Shown here in pieces: positions 28,101-37,062 of a stretch of DNA of 64,000 nucleotides. The DNA lies in NCBI RefSeq assembly GCF_030454045.1, contig NZ_JAKDJE010000004.1, forward strand, positions 10,186-74,185, read 5' to 3'. How positions within the stretch are numbered: the first letter of the stretch is position 1; each line of letters opens with the position of its first letter. A program made the position numbers and the translations under genes. The notes under the pieces were generated by a model. The model saw nothing but the letters and a program-made list of their open reading frames with translations. It had not been told where the DNA came from and made no database searches. The DNA comes from Psychrobacter sp. Lineage in GTDB: Bacteria; Pseudomonadota; Gammaproteobacteria; Pseudomonadales; Moraxellaceae.

Positions 28101-29726
28101 ATGACTGACATCTTATCTGCAATTGCCGCTGAAAACGGTATCATCGAAAGCAACGACACTACTGCAAACACTGACACCTCTAATACTGACGCTACTGCTC
28201 AAGCAGCAACAGACGCGGCCTCAGAAGACAAAACAACCTTTAGCGATCTTAATATTGCCAAGCCGATTTTGACCGCGCTTGATCGCATCGGTTATACCAA
28301 TCCAACACCTATCCAAGAACAAGCCATTCCGTTTGCACTAGCCGGCCGTGACCTTTTATTGTCAGCGCAAACAGGTAGTGGTAAAACAGCAGCATTCGTA
28401 ATCCCAGTACTCGATCGCTTAAGCCGTGCCACCAGCTTTGACAAACTGACCAAAGCACTGATCCTAACGCCAACGCGCGAGCTTGCTCAGCAAGTCCATG
28501 ACAGTGTCCGTACGTACTCTAAAGACATGCGCGGTTTGTTCTGTGTGCCCTTGGTCGGCGGCGCGCCTTATAACGGTCAAATCACCGCCCTACGTAAAGG
28601 TGTACAGGTCATCGTCGCCACGCCTGGTCGTTTGCTTGACCATATAAAAGCAGGCCGTGTGGATTTATCAAACCTTGAAGTGTTGGTGCTGGATGAAGCG
28701 GACCGTATGCTTGACATGGGTTTTGCTGATGATATCAGTGACATTTTGCGCGCCGCTCCTGTGGATCGCCAGACCGTCATGTGTTCAGCAACTTGGGATG
28801 GCCCAGTCGGTAAAATCGCTGCCAGCTTCACTAAGAACCCTGAGCGCGTATCAATCAAAGTAGAATCTGCACACATCGAAGAAAAAGTGTACTACTGTGA
28901 TGATTTTGATCACAAAAACCGCTTGCTTGACAAAATCGTTTGCCAACAAGAGATGGATCAAATCATTATCTTTGCTGCAACCAAACGTAGCACTGAGAAA
29001 TTGGCAAAACAACTACAAGAAGCGGGCCATAAAGCAAGCTTCCTACATGGTGACCTGCCACAGAGCAAGCGTAACCGCATCGTTCAAGATTTGCGTAATG
29101 GTAAGGTAAAAATCTTAGTAGCGACTGACGTTGCGGCTCGTGGCCTAGACGTGCCAGCAATCTCACACGTCATCAACTATGACTTACCACGTCAGACTGA
29201 AGATTACGTCCACCGTATTGGTCGTTGTGGCCGTGCTGGTCGTACTGGTGTGGCTATCAGCCTATGCAGCATGGATGATCGTCCACAATTGGCCGCCATC
29301 AACCGTTACTTAGATCGCAAGATGGAAGTCTGTGTTATTGAAGGTATGGAGCCTAAGAAAACCTACGTACCTAGCGAAAACAAAGGTAAAGGCCGTGGTC
29401 GTGGCCGTGGTCGTTCAAGCGGTGGTTACGCTGGCAAATCTAGCGGCGGTGGTCGTGGCCGTTCAAGTAATGGCGCACCAACTGGTCAACGCGCGAGCAA
29501 TGACAGCGGATACCAAGGCAAACCACGTGAGCGTTCAGGTGGCAAGCCGTACCAAGGTAAGCGTACTGGTGGCCCAAGCCGTGGCGACAACAACGGTGTT
29601 CCACATGGTGAGCGTGCGGCAACTGGTCGTGGTCGTCCAAGTGGCAGCCAAGGCCGTCCGGCAAATCGTTCTGACAGCCGCGGTCAAGGTCGTCCAAACG
29701 GTGGCAACCGTGGTAAAAACTCGTAA
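28101..29726 (+). CDS. DEAD-box ATP-dependent RNA helicase (RhlE/SrmB-like) with RGG-rich tail
   Basis: Unwinds RNA, probably in ribosome assembly or mRNA turnover. After an acidic, Thr-rich N-terminal stretch of about 45 residues come the Q motif (NPTPIQEQAI), motif I AQTGSGKT (about 90), PTRELAQQ, the DEAD box in VLDEADRMLDMGF (about 198), motif III as SAT (CSATWDG), and motif VI HRIGRCGRAGRTG. The last 120 residues are a Gly/Arg/Ser-rich tail with many RGR and GGGRGR units, an RNA-binding extension. A good AAGGA site precedes the ATG. A terminator follows at 29776. Confidence 0.93.
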   Translation: MTDILSAIAAENGIIESNDTTANTDTSNTDATAQAATDAASEDKTTFSDLNIAKPILTALDRIGYTNPTPIQEQAIPFALAGRDLLLSAQTGSGKTAAFVIPVLDRLSRATSFDKLTKALILTPTRELAQQVHDSVRTYSKDMRGLFCVPLVGGAPYNGQITALRKGVQVIVATPGRLLDHIKAGRVDLSNLEVLVLDEADRMLDMGFADDISDILRAAPVDRQTVMCSATWDGPVGKIAASFTKNPERVSIKVESAHIEEKVYYCDDFDHKNRLLDKIVCQQEMDQIIIFAATKRSTEKLAKQLQEAGHKASFLHGDLPQSKRNRIVQDLRNGKVKILVATDVAARGLDVPAISHVINYDLPRQTEDYVHRIGRCGRAGRTGVAISLCSMDDRPQLAAINRYLDRKMEVCVIEGMEPKKTYVPSENKGKGRGRGRGRSSGGYAGKSSGGGRGRSSNGAPTGQRASNDSGYQGKPRERSGGKPYQGKRTGGPSRGDNNGVPHGERAATGRGRPSGSQGRPANRSDSRGQGRPNGGNRGKNS

Positions 29727-29775
29727 TATCGCTATAGCTGACGATGAATATTCGTAATTAATCGTCTAAAGTAGT

Positions 29776-29807
29776 AAAAAGCCAGATACTTGTTATCTGG
29801 CTTTTTT
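29776..29807 (+). terminator. Terminator after the helicase gene
   Basis: Inverted repeat AAAAAGCCAGATA / TATCTGGCTTTTT with T-run. Confidence 0.88.
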
Positions 29808-29912
29808 GTGCGTGACCCATTGTTCGCTGATGGTATAGTTAAGCTTTTGCAGGAATGACTAACTATGATTCGTTTAGAACTCAGCAGTTATTAAGATCAT
29901 TGACATGGCTGC

Positions 29913-29941
29913 TTGCACGAGTTTTATCGCTTGTCTATACT
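29913..29941 (+). promoter_or_regulatory. Probable sigma-70 promoter of the DUF819 gene
   Basis: TTGCAC (29913-29918), 17 bp, TATACT (29936-29941). The spacing is ideal, and the transcript would start about 30 bp before the ATG at 29980. Confidence 0.5.
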
Positions 29942-29979
29942 GATTCACTTTTGCCAGTTGTTTGCCTCGGAGCGCCTTG

Positions 29980-31224
29980 ATGCCTACTACCTCCTCTTTA
30001 GCAATTGATAGCCTGACATTAGCTTTCGGTATCATTATGGCAATCATTGGTCTAGTATTCTATACCCAAGGTTTGCCGGGTAAATTCTGGCGACGGTTTT
30101 ATGCGGTATTGCCCGGTATTGTGCTGTGCTGCTTTATACCTGCTACTTTGAATAGCTTAGGGGTGTTCGCCGATGGGGTGGGTTCACAGATTTATGGATT
30201 TACCGCGACGTATCTGCTGCCAGCCAGTTTGCTATTGATGACCTTATCCATGGATGTTCCCAAAATACTAGGATTGGGTTGGAAAGCGATTGCCATGTTC
30301 TTTGCCGCCAGTATCGCTATTGTTATTAGCGGTCCCATTAGTTTAGGAATAGCTAAGTGGGTATCGCCTGAAATGTTCCTCAATGATACGTTATGGCGTG
30401 GATTTTCAGCCGTGGCAGGCAGTTGGATCGGCGGTGCAGCTAACCAAGCGGCAATGAAAGAGCTGTTTGGGGTCAGTGATGATTTGTTTGGTATGATGAT
30501 TCTGGTCGATGCCACCAATGCCTCATTGTGGTTATTGGCAATATTAGTAATGGCAAAACACAGCGCAAAGATCGATCGATTCTTACGAGCGGATACCAGT
30601 AGTATTGATAAAGTTATCAAGGCCGTCGAAAGCTATGAGCGCGATCATGCCCGTCCAGCCACCATCAATGATTTGATGGTGATGTTTGGTTTGTGCTTTG
30701 CCATGGTAGGAGTGGCGCACTTTGTTGGTGGACAAATTGCTGCCTTTTTTGCCCCATATAAATGGGCGGCGCAATATAGTTTTGCCAGTTCATTCTTTTG
30801 GATGGTAGTCATTATTACTCTGTTAGGTGTCATTTTTTCTTTTACTAAGATTCGCAGACTCGACCATGTGGGCGCGTCCAAAATGGGTACCGTATTTATC
30901 TTCGTGCTGATTGCCGCAATTGGTATGCAGATCAATTTGGCAGGTATTGTCTCGCAGTGGCGGCTATTGCTTATCGGCTTTTTATGGATGAGTATTCACG
31001 TCGTGATTATCTTTGCTGTTGCCAGACTGATTCGCGCACCGTTTTTCTTTTTGGCAGTTGGCTCCAACGCCAACACGGGTGGTGCGTCCTCTGCGCCGAT
31101 TGTCGCGACGGCTTTTCATCCGTCGCTTGCGCCTGTTGGTGTGTTTTTGGGTATTATGGGCTATGCGGTGGGGACGTTTGGCGGGTATATTAGCACCCAG
31201 CTGATGCGCTTGGTAGTGGGTTAG
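29980..31224 (+). CDS. DUF819 family integral membrane protein
   Basis: A polytopic inner-membrane protein with about 10-12 hydrophobic segments and conserved features of DUF819 (YjcL-like): GSWIGGAANQAAMKE and GSNANTGGASSAPIVATAF. These two small-residue-rich segments lie in membrane regions and resemble the half-site motifs of CPA/gltS-type carriers, so a transporter is likely but the substrate is unknown. I start at the ATG at 29980 with GGAG upstream; a TTG at 29962 is possible. Terminator follows. Confidence 0.85.
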   Translation: MPTTSSLAIDSLTLAFGIIMAIIGLVFYTQGLPGKFWRRFYAVLPGIVLCCFIPATLNSLGVFADGVGSQIYGFTATYLLPASLLLMTLSMDVPKILGLGWKAIAMFFAASIAIVISGPISLGIAKWVSPEMFLNDTLWRGFSAVAGSWIGGAANQAAMKELFGVSDDLFGMMILVDATNASLWLLAILVMAKHSAKIDRFLRADTSSIDKVIKAVESYERDHARPATINDLMVMFGLCFAMVGVAHFVGGQIAAFFAPYKWAAQYSFASSFFWMVVIITLLGVIFSFTKIRRLDHVGASKMGTVFIFVLIAAIGMQINLAGIVSQWRLLLIGFLWMSIHVVIIFAVARLIRAPFFFLAVGSNANTGGASSAPIVATAFHPSLAPVGVFLGIMGYAVGTFGGYISTQLMRLVVG

Positions 31225-31261
31225 TGTTTAGGTTATCCATATTCTGATAGCATTTTTTCCT

Positions 31262-31293
31262 CAAAAAACCTGCAATGATTGCGGGTTTTTTTA
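31262..31293 (+). terminator. Terminator after the DUF819 gene
   Basis: Inverted repeat AAAAACCTGCAAT / ATTGCGGGTTTTT with T-run. Confidence 0.88.
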
Positions 31294-31458
31294 TTATAAG
31301 GTGCCTAATGACTTAAGTTGTCGTTTTGTCTATCTATGCTATTGATACGTAAGCATTGCCACACCCCTGCATGAGTACGTGTTAACCTTCCTGCTACTCA
31401 GATGAATAATAATAAATACGTTAGCAATAAATAGGGTCTCAATAGGAAAAATAGCGTC

Positions 31459-34026
31459 ATGGCCAATCCAAAGCAATTAGAAGCAACAGAAAATAAGACA
31501 AGTATCGTCAAGAACGCTCTATACAACCCTAATCAAGAAAATATCCAAGTCAGAGGTGCGCGTGTTCATAATTTAAAGAACGTCGATGTGGATTTGCCGC
31601 GCAATGCCTTAGTGGTCTTTACGGGTATATCTGGATCGGGAAAATCCTCACTGGCATTTGGAACCTTGTTTGCTGAGTCACAGCGGCGCTATCTTGACTC
31701 GGTCTCACCTTATGCTAGACGACTGATCGATCAGGTTGATGAGCCCGATGTCGATGCCATCGAAGGGCTGCCGCCAGCCGTGGCACTGCAGCAGCAGAGA
31801 GGCACACCATCGGTTCGCTCATCCGTGGGTAGTGTGACGACTATTTCTAATGGCTTACGTATGCTGTACTCACGAGCAGGAGCATATCCTGCTGACCAAG
31901 AAATGCTGTATGCCGATGCATTTTCTCCCAATACGCCAGATGGGGCTTGCCCAAGATGTTCGGGTATTGGCCGTGTATTTGAAGTCACCGAAGAATTGCT
32001 GGTTCCAGACAATACCAAAAGCATTCGCGAGCGAGCTATTGCCGCATGGCCACCAGCGTGGCAAGGTCAAAACCTGAGCCGTATATTGACCACGCTCGGC
32101 TATGATATTGATAAACCTTGGCACACCTTACCAAAAGAGACCCGCGATTGGATTTTGTTTACCGATGAGACGCCAACGGTACCTGTTTACCCTGAGTACG
32201 ATATCGCGCAAACGCGAGAGGCGATTGAGAAAGGGGAGAAGCCAAATTACATGGGTACATTTACCAGTGCCAAAAACTTTGTTTTGCACTCTTTTGCGAC
32301 CACTCAAAGCCCGCGCACCAAGAAACGCGTTTCGCAATTTATGCAGATATCCGAGTGTCCAGAATGTCACGGCAAAAAACTTAAGAAAGAATCACTGTCG
32401 GTTAAATTTGCAGGACTTGATATAGGTGAGCTATCGCAGCTCACATTGACGGATATGGCCCAAAAACTTGAGAAAACAGCACACACCAAAGTGGCAGATG
32501 ACACACCAAACCGCGAAAAAGCCATCGTTGCTCAGCGTATTGCCAGTGATATTCTCTCGCGTATCGAAGCACTGACAAGGCTTGGGCTCGGTTATCTGTC
32601 ACTTGAGCGTACCACACCAACACTATCGCCTGGTGAACTGCAACGATTGCGATTAGCGACCCAAATTCGCTCGCAGCTGTTTGGCGTGGTCTATGTCCTC
32701 GACGAGCCATCAGCAGGTCTGCACCCTGCTGACACGCAGGCGCTGCTTGGTGCGTTAGATGAGCTGATTGCGTCTGGCAATTCGGTATTCGTCGTTGAGC
32801 ATGATGTGAGTGTCATTAAGCATGCTGATTGGGTGGTCGATGTTGGTCCACAAGCTGGGACGCATGGCGGTGAGATCGTCTATAGTGGGCCTATAGCGGG
32901 GCTACGTGAGGTTGAGGGGTCACATACGGGTCGATATCTCTTTGCCAACGATATGCCTAATACTCTGTCGAAAGCTGATACCAGACAGCCAACCGCATGG
33001 CTCAATCTTGCCAACATTGAGCGCAACAATATCACAGGATTGGATATTGCCTTTCCACTTGGGGTAATGACCAGTGTCACAGGTGTATCAGGGTCAGGTA
33101 AGTCGAGTCTTGTCAGCCAAGCATTGGTTGAGTTGGTCAATGCAGCACTGGGGCAAAAAACGGTTGCAGAAGCGCCTGTAGGTGAGGCAGATTTGCTTGA
33201 GCAAGAGCTTGAGACAGTCACTGGTGGTGAAATTGTCGCTGGCATGGAGCAAGTCCGTCGTCTTATTAATATCAATCAAAAGGCGATTGGGCGGACACCG
33301 CGCTCCAATCTGGCGACTTATACAGGATTGTTCGATGACGTACGTAAGCTGTTTGCCGCAACTAAGCAAGCAAAAGCACATGGCTATGATGCTGGACGTT
33401 TCTCGTTTAACACCAAAAAAGGTCGCTGTCCAAATTGCGAAGGCCTAGGGTTTGTCAGTGTAGAGTTGCTGTTTTTGCCCAGTGTCTATGCGCCGTGTCA
33501 AGTCTGTCATGGCGATCGCTATGATGAAGAGACGCTTGCCATCACGTATCGAGACAAGAACATCGCTGAAGTGCTGAACTTGACGGTGGAGGCGGCTCAT
33601 GAGTTTTTTGTAGATGAAGCGCCTATTTTGCGTGCCTTAGAGGCGTTGCTACAGGTTGGGCTTGGCTATCTGCGCTTGGGTCAGCCAGCCACTGAGCTGT
33701 CAGGCGGCGAGGCGCAACGCATCAAGCTGGCAACTGAGCTACAACGCACGCAGCGAGGCGATACGTTATACATACTGGACGAGCCCACCACAGGGCTACA
33801 TCCTGCTGATGTGTCCATGTTAATGGCTCAATTGAACGGCCTTGTCGATGCAGGTAATACGGTCATCATGGTTGAGCATGATATGCAAGTAGCCAGTAAT
33901 AGCGACTGGATAATTGATATTGGCCCAGGCGCGGGTGATGAGGGCGGGTTGATTGTTGCTCAAGGAACGCCAGAAGACGTGGCCCAATCAGAAGACAGTC
34001 GCACCGCACCGTTTTTATTAGTGTGA
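31459..34026 (+). CDS. UvrA paralogue (UvrA2-like ABC ATPase)
   Basis: A DNA-repair-type tandem ABC ATPase. Walker A1 GISGSGKSS (about 56), zinc-finger pairs CPRCSG and CPECHG, signature LSPGELQRLRLA with Walker B VYVLDEPSAGLHPAD, then Walker A2 GVSGSGKSS (about 542), CPNCEG..CQVCHGD, signature LSGGEAQRIKLATEL and YILDEPTTGLHPAD. At 855 residues it is about 90 short of true UvrA (about 940), and the gap lies in the region between A1 and the first signature where UvrB binds. It is therefore most likely the UvrA-like class linked to drug or damage tolerance in other bacteria, not the main excinuclease subunit. It stands alone. Confidence 0.88.
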   Translation: MANPKQLEATENKTSIVKNALYNPNQENIQVRGARVHNLKNVDVDLPRNALVVFTGISGSGKSSLAFGTLFAESQRRYLDSVSPYARRLIDQVDEPDVDAIEGLPPAVALQQQRGTPSVRSSVGSVTTISNGLRMLYSRAGAYPADQEMLYADAFSPNTPDGACPRCSGIGRVFEVTEELLVPDNTKSIRERAIAAWPPAWQGQNLSRILTTLGYDIDKPWHTLPKETRDWILFTDETPTVPVYPEYDIAQTREAIEKGEKPNYMGTFTSAKNFVLHSFATTQSPRTKKRVSQFMQISECPECHGKKLKKESLSVKFAGLDIGELSQLTLTDMAQKLEKTAHTKVADDTPNREKAIVAQRIASDILSRIEALTRLGLGYLSLERTTPTLSPGELQRLRLATQIRSQLFGVVYVLDEPSAGLHPADTQALLGALDELIASGNSVFVVEHDVSVIKHADWVVDVGPQAGTHGGEIVYSGPIAGLREVEGSHTGRYLFANDMPNTLSKADTRQPTAWLNLANIERNNITGLDIAFPLGVMTSVTGVSGSGKSSLVSQALVELVNAALGQKTVAEAPVGEADLLEQELETVTGGEIVAGMEQVRRLININQKAIGRTPRSNLATYTGLFDDVRKLFAATKQAKAHGYDAGRFSFNTKKGRCPNCEGLGFVSVELLFLPSVYAPCQVCHGDRYDEETLAITYRDKNIAEVLNLTVEAAHEFFVDEAPILRALEALLQVGLGYLRLGQPATELSGGEAQRIKLATELQRTQRGDTLYILDEPTTGLHPADVSMLMAQLNGLVDAGNTVIMVEHDMQVASNSDWIIDIGPGAGDEGGLIVAQGTPEDVAQSEDSRTAPFLLV

Positions 34027-34076
34027 TTTTATTGATGTGACGACCAGTCTTCAAATTGGGTCTAAGGGTGAAAGGT

Positions 34077-34241
34077 CTATCCCCAATAGTTATCAGGGCA
34101 TTTGGGCAATTCAACTAACGTGCGACGTAACGTATCTGACCATTTATGACGGATGGTATTAAAATATTCATCACGCTCATCAATACGGCAACCTTTTGGT
34201 AAGATTAAACTGTCATTACAGTTAGGCTTACAGTATAAATT
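34077..34241 (-). pseudogene. Unidentified gene remnant (C-terminal fragment)
   Basis: An open minus-strand frame of about 54 codons ending at a TAG (34077-34079) that looks coding: it has Cys spaced like CKPNC and CPDNYW, and a helical stretch DEYFNTIRHKWSDTLRRTLVE. There is no start codon; an in-frame stop lies just upstream at about 34242-34244. I do not recognise the family. It may be the end of a deleted gene, or a short gene whose start was lost by frameshift. Confidence 0.4.
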
Positions 34242-34270
34242 TTAAAACATAATGTATGGATGACAGTCTG

Positions 34271-34306
34271 CGCCGCTCAGTAATTTATTTATGAGCGGCG
34301 TTTTTT
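34271..34306 (+). terminator. Plus-strand terminator without an obvious adjacent gene
   Basis: Perfect arms CGCCGCTCA / TGAGCGGCG with a 12-bp loop and a T6 tail. It lies 245 bp after the UvrA-like gene and about 80 bp before the mtfA duplication. It may end the UvrA-like transcript or a small RNA. Confidence 0.8.
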
Positions 34307-34388
34307 ATACATTTTAATATAGTAATTATCATGGCGTGCTACTGGTTATCGCTATAGTATACGTAGAATGGCTGGCCTATATACTAAG

Positions 34389-34470
34389 AATGATAAGGAT
34401 AAAGTGTATGTTTGACATCATAAAAGACTAATGATAAGGATAAAGTGTATGTTTGACATCATAAAAGACT
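34389..34470 (+). repeat. Perfect 41-bp tandem duplication over the mtfA start
   Basis: Copy 1 is 34389-34429 and copy 2 is 34430-34470, base for base identical. Each contains the AAGGA ribosome site, the ATG and the first seven codons of the peptidase gene. In copy 1 the frame runs into TAA at 34429-34431, created at the junction, giving a 7-codon minigene (MFDIIKD) just upstream of the real start. Confidence 0.95.
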
Positions 34471-35180
34471 GGCGCGAGCAGCGCATATTGGACAACAGCC
34501 AGTTCACGCATGAAGACTGGGCGCGGGCGGCTGAACGTATCGCTATCCTTGATAGGTTAAATGAGGAAGAGAGAGGCCGTTTATTTGACTTGACGACGCT
34601 GTTTTTGGCGGATAAATCTATTACCGGCGCACAAGGGTTCGAGGTTACCGATGCGGTCAGACAGTCTATTGCGCTACAAGCCTGCCTGCCGATCTTATAT
34701 CTTGGTCTTGAGTGGTATAAAGGCTGGTCATCCATCATTATTTATCGCGGCTCATATAAGAGCAATCAAACCACCATGGACGAGTTTGGGGTGGTGCATG
34801 AGGGCAGTCAGCACCGTAGTGGTGAAGCATGGCAGCGCGGGCCTGTGATACTGTCATGGAAAGATGCTAAGCACTCAGGCGAGCGTGACGGTCATAACGT
34901 CGTTATTCACGAGTTTGTGCATAAGCTTGATATGATGAATGGCCGCTCCAATGGCTTTCCACCGATGCAGCCTGATATGGATCCTGAGCGCTGGACACAG
35001 ATTATGACTCGCGATTTTGAGGATTTTCAAACGCATCGCAAATCAGGCTTAGACCGTTATGGTGCGACCAACCCTGCCGAGTTTTTTGCGGTATTGAGCG
35101 AGGTGTTTTTTGAAACCCCGCAAAAGCTGGTTGACGCGTATCCTGATATTTATGAGATTATGACGAAGTTTTTTAAGTAA
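34449..35180 (+). CDS. mtfA: MtfA-like zinc-dependent peptidase (M90 family)
   Basis: In enterobacteria MtfA binds and inactivates the glucose repressor Mlc and has aminopeptidase activity; here only the enzyme type can be claimed. The 243 residues hold the metal-binding HEFVH motif at about 154-158 (HExxH) and the downstream conserved NPAEFFAVLSEVFFE segment that supplies the third ligand. The start is the ATG at 34449, 8 bases after AAGGA. An in-frame ATG at 34431 overlaps the stop of the duplicated minigene and could give a longer form by coupling. Terminator at 35256. Confidence 0.88.
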   Translation: MFDIIKDWREQRILDNSQFTHEDWARAAERIAILDRLNEEERGRLFDLTTLFLADKSITGAQGFEVTDAVRQSIALQACLPILYLGLEWYKGWSSIIIYRGSYKSNQTTMDEFGVVHEGSQHRSGEAWQRGPVILSWKDAKHSGERDGHNVVIHEFVHKLDMMNGRSNGFPPMQPDMDPERWTQIMTRDFEDFQTHRKSGLDRYGATNPAEFFAVLSEVFFETPQKLVDAYPDIYEIMTKFFK

Positions 35181-35255
35181 AGTCCACTTTAGGCAAAAGC
35201 ATAATTTTAAATTTATATATCAAAAATTGAATATAATTCAATATGATAAAGATCT

Positions 35256-35297
35256 AAAAAGGGCAATGCTTCGTGTATGAAGCATTGCCCTTTTTTA
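35256..35297. terminator. Terminator after mtfA
   Basis: Arms of about 17 bp (AAAAAGGGCAATGCTTC / GAAGCATTGCCCTTTTT) around GTGTAT. It is symmetric and also serves the convergent lipoprotein gene. Confidence 0.92.
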
Positions 35298-35335
35298 ATA
35301 CATTTATTTGACCATTCAGATGCTTACGCTGTTAT

Positions 35336-36001
35336 TTAAACCGTCCACTGATCGTTAATAACAGCGACGAGATAACGTTTCCCTTGATATTCATCAAACA
35401 CCAAGCGCAACACCCGCCAGTCTAAACCGCTGTATTCATCACTACCTTTATAGTAAAACTCAACGACATCAGAGTTTTGATATATTTTATTTAGGTTATT
35501 GATGCTATTGCCACTTTTTTGAAACTCATTGACGCTAAGAGTAGCGTCATTAAAGGTTTTGGCCTTTACCCAAGTGTCTAGGTACTCTGGTAGCGGTATG
35601 ATTAATGGCTCACCAGAGCCGTCACGTTCACCCCAAGTAAAGCGGATTTTGGACTGCTGCAAATACTGTGCATATTGCTCGCGGCTAAAAACCTTGTCTG
35701 ACTCAGGGCGTACGTAAGCATACATTGAGAAACGTACGCCACGCGTGGGGTGAATGTCATTGGCTATTCTAGAAAAATTTTTATTAGCCAATGCATGCTG
35801 TATGCGCAGTGCCTGCTGTCTAAGGGTTTGTTGACTGATATCGGTGCTAGTAGGGGGGGATGAGATACTAGTCGGTTGAGCGACAATCGCTTCGCTGGAC
35901 TCAGAGGCAGACTGACAACCAGTCGCAGTCAAAGTAAGCAATAAAAGGCTACTAGAGGCCAATGTGGCAAGTTTCGTATCAAAAAAAGCAGGTAGTCTCA
36001 T
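35336..36001 (-). CDS. Hypothetical lipoprotein
   Basis: Family not recognised. I start at the ATG at 36001 (MRLPAFFDTK), which has AAGGATGC upstream and begins a clear lipoprotein signal: hydrophobic run with lipobox LTATGC near residue 28. The open frame extends 76 codons further upstream, but that part is not coding-like and would bury the signal. The mature part of about 190 residues has a region VRFSMYAYVRPESDKVFS and ends with EYSGLDWRVLRLVFDEYQGKRYLVAVINDQW, a beta-rich pattern. Divergent from the next gene. Confidence 0.7.
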   Translation of the reverse strand: MRLPAFFDTKLATLASSSLLLLTLTATGCQSASESSEAIVAQPTSISSPPTSTDISQQTLRQQALRIQHALANKNFSRIANDIHPTRGVRFSMYAYVRPESDKVFSREQYAQYLQQSKIRFTWGERDGSGEPLIIPLPEYLDTWVKAKTFNDATLSVNEFQKSGNSINNLNKIYQNSDVVEFYYKGSDEYSGLDWRVLRLVFDEYQGKRYLVAVINDQWTV

Positions 36002-36227
36002 AAAAGCATCCTTACCATAGTGGTTATTGAAAATTGTATAGAAATGATGGATTGCTAAAAATTGGTACAAGAGCCAGCAATCAAGGTTGTTAGCAGGCAA
36101 TATCAATGATATGTAAGCAGAATTTTGGTAAGTAAACCTGAATGATACGATAAGACAGCAAAGTCCTAATATGGCTATGATGTAATGGATCGTAACACTT
36201 ATCCTAGAAAATTCTGTAGAGAGCACC

Positions 36228-36716
36228 ATGCCAACCTATAAATCGCTGACATTGCTATTGACGACAGGACTGATGACTATCGGAAATGCAACAGCAGATT
36301 TGACAAACGTATCGCCTAAGCAAGCAGCCATGAAGATTGCAACCATCACAAAGATGTATCAGCAAGACATCGGGGATGAAGGCATGAGCAATCCTGCGGT
36401 GCTACAGCAATATGCCAATGAAGATTTGCAAGCGGCTATGCAACTAGAACAAGATTATTTTGATAAACATCAAATGTCGTGCAATATCGATTATGATGTG
36501 TTGTGGAATTCTCAAGATCCTGATTATACTCAAGACAAAAAAATATCGATGACTGAGCAAGGATTGGTTCAAGTCAGCTTGGCGCAAGGTGGTGATATCT
36601 ATTATAAATTGACGTGCGATTCTGCTGATAAGAATGGAGATTGCCAAATCGCAGATGTCATTTTGAATGAAGACGGTGGAACTTTGAGTCAGCATTTGCT
36701 TGAAGCGTGTCGTTAG
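36228..36716 (+). CDS. Hypothetical exported protein
   Basis: Family not recognised. A 162-residue product with a signal peptide (KSLTLLLTTGLMTIGNATA-D). The mature part has three Cys (SCNI, LTCD, DCQI) plus one near the C-terminus (EACR), consistent with disulfides in the periplasm. It is divergent from the lipoprotein at 35336 with about 230 bp between the starts, so the two may share a regulator. Confidence 0.6.
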   Translation: MPTYKSLTLLLTTGLMTIGNATADLTNVSPKQAAMKIATITKMYQQDIGDEGMSNPAVLQQYANEDLQAAMQLEQDYFDKHQMSCNIDYDVLWNSQDPDYTQDKKISMTEQGLVQVSLAQGGDIYYKLTCDSADKNGDCQIADVILNEDGGTLSQHLLEACR

Positions 36717-37062
36717 TAGAAAACTGAATTGATATTAAAAATGTTAGCGCCAAGCTATATGACGCAGATTGATATTTACTCTTATACTGAAACCGCTGGT
36801 TTGTTTTCGCATAATGTATATTATGTTAAACTAAGGCTACCGTACAATAAGTTCATGGGATTATACTTTTATGAAATTAGGTTTGCGGTGTTAAATAACC
36901 ATTGAAGCTGTACAGCCTCATGGTTTGTAGCGGCTAATACCTACACATTGAATAGATTAATCTTGACTTCATAGATCAAAAAAACCCTGCATGCTATTAC
37001 TTATATAGCATGCAGGGCTGAGCCTTCATCAGTTATACAATTTCGAAAACCCTTGGGTCAAA
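36717..37062 (-). terminator. Intergenic region with terminator of the siderophore receptor gene
   Basis: The terminator hairpin CCCTGCATGCTAT / ATAGCATGCAGGG is at 36985-37017; read on the minus strand it is followed by seven T residues (36978-36984). The rest (36717-36975) is AT-rich and shows no coding frame. Confidence 0.85.

Noticed and set aside
29380..29720. Repeated GGTCGTGGCCGT-type units
   Set aside because: These are codons for the RGG/GR-rich tail of the helicase, not a repeat element or CRISPR.
29332..29757. Long plus-strand frame overlapping the helicase tail
   Set aside because: It is a shifted reading of the Gly/Arg repeat region and gives only Val/Ala-rich low complexity.
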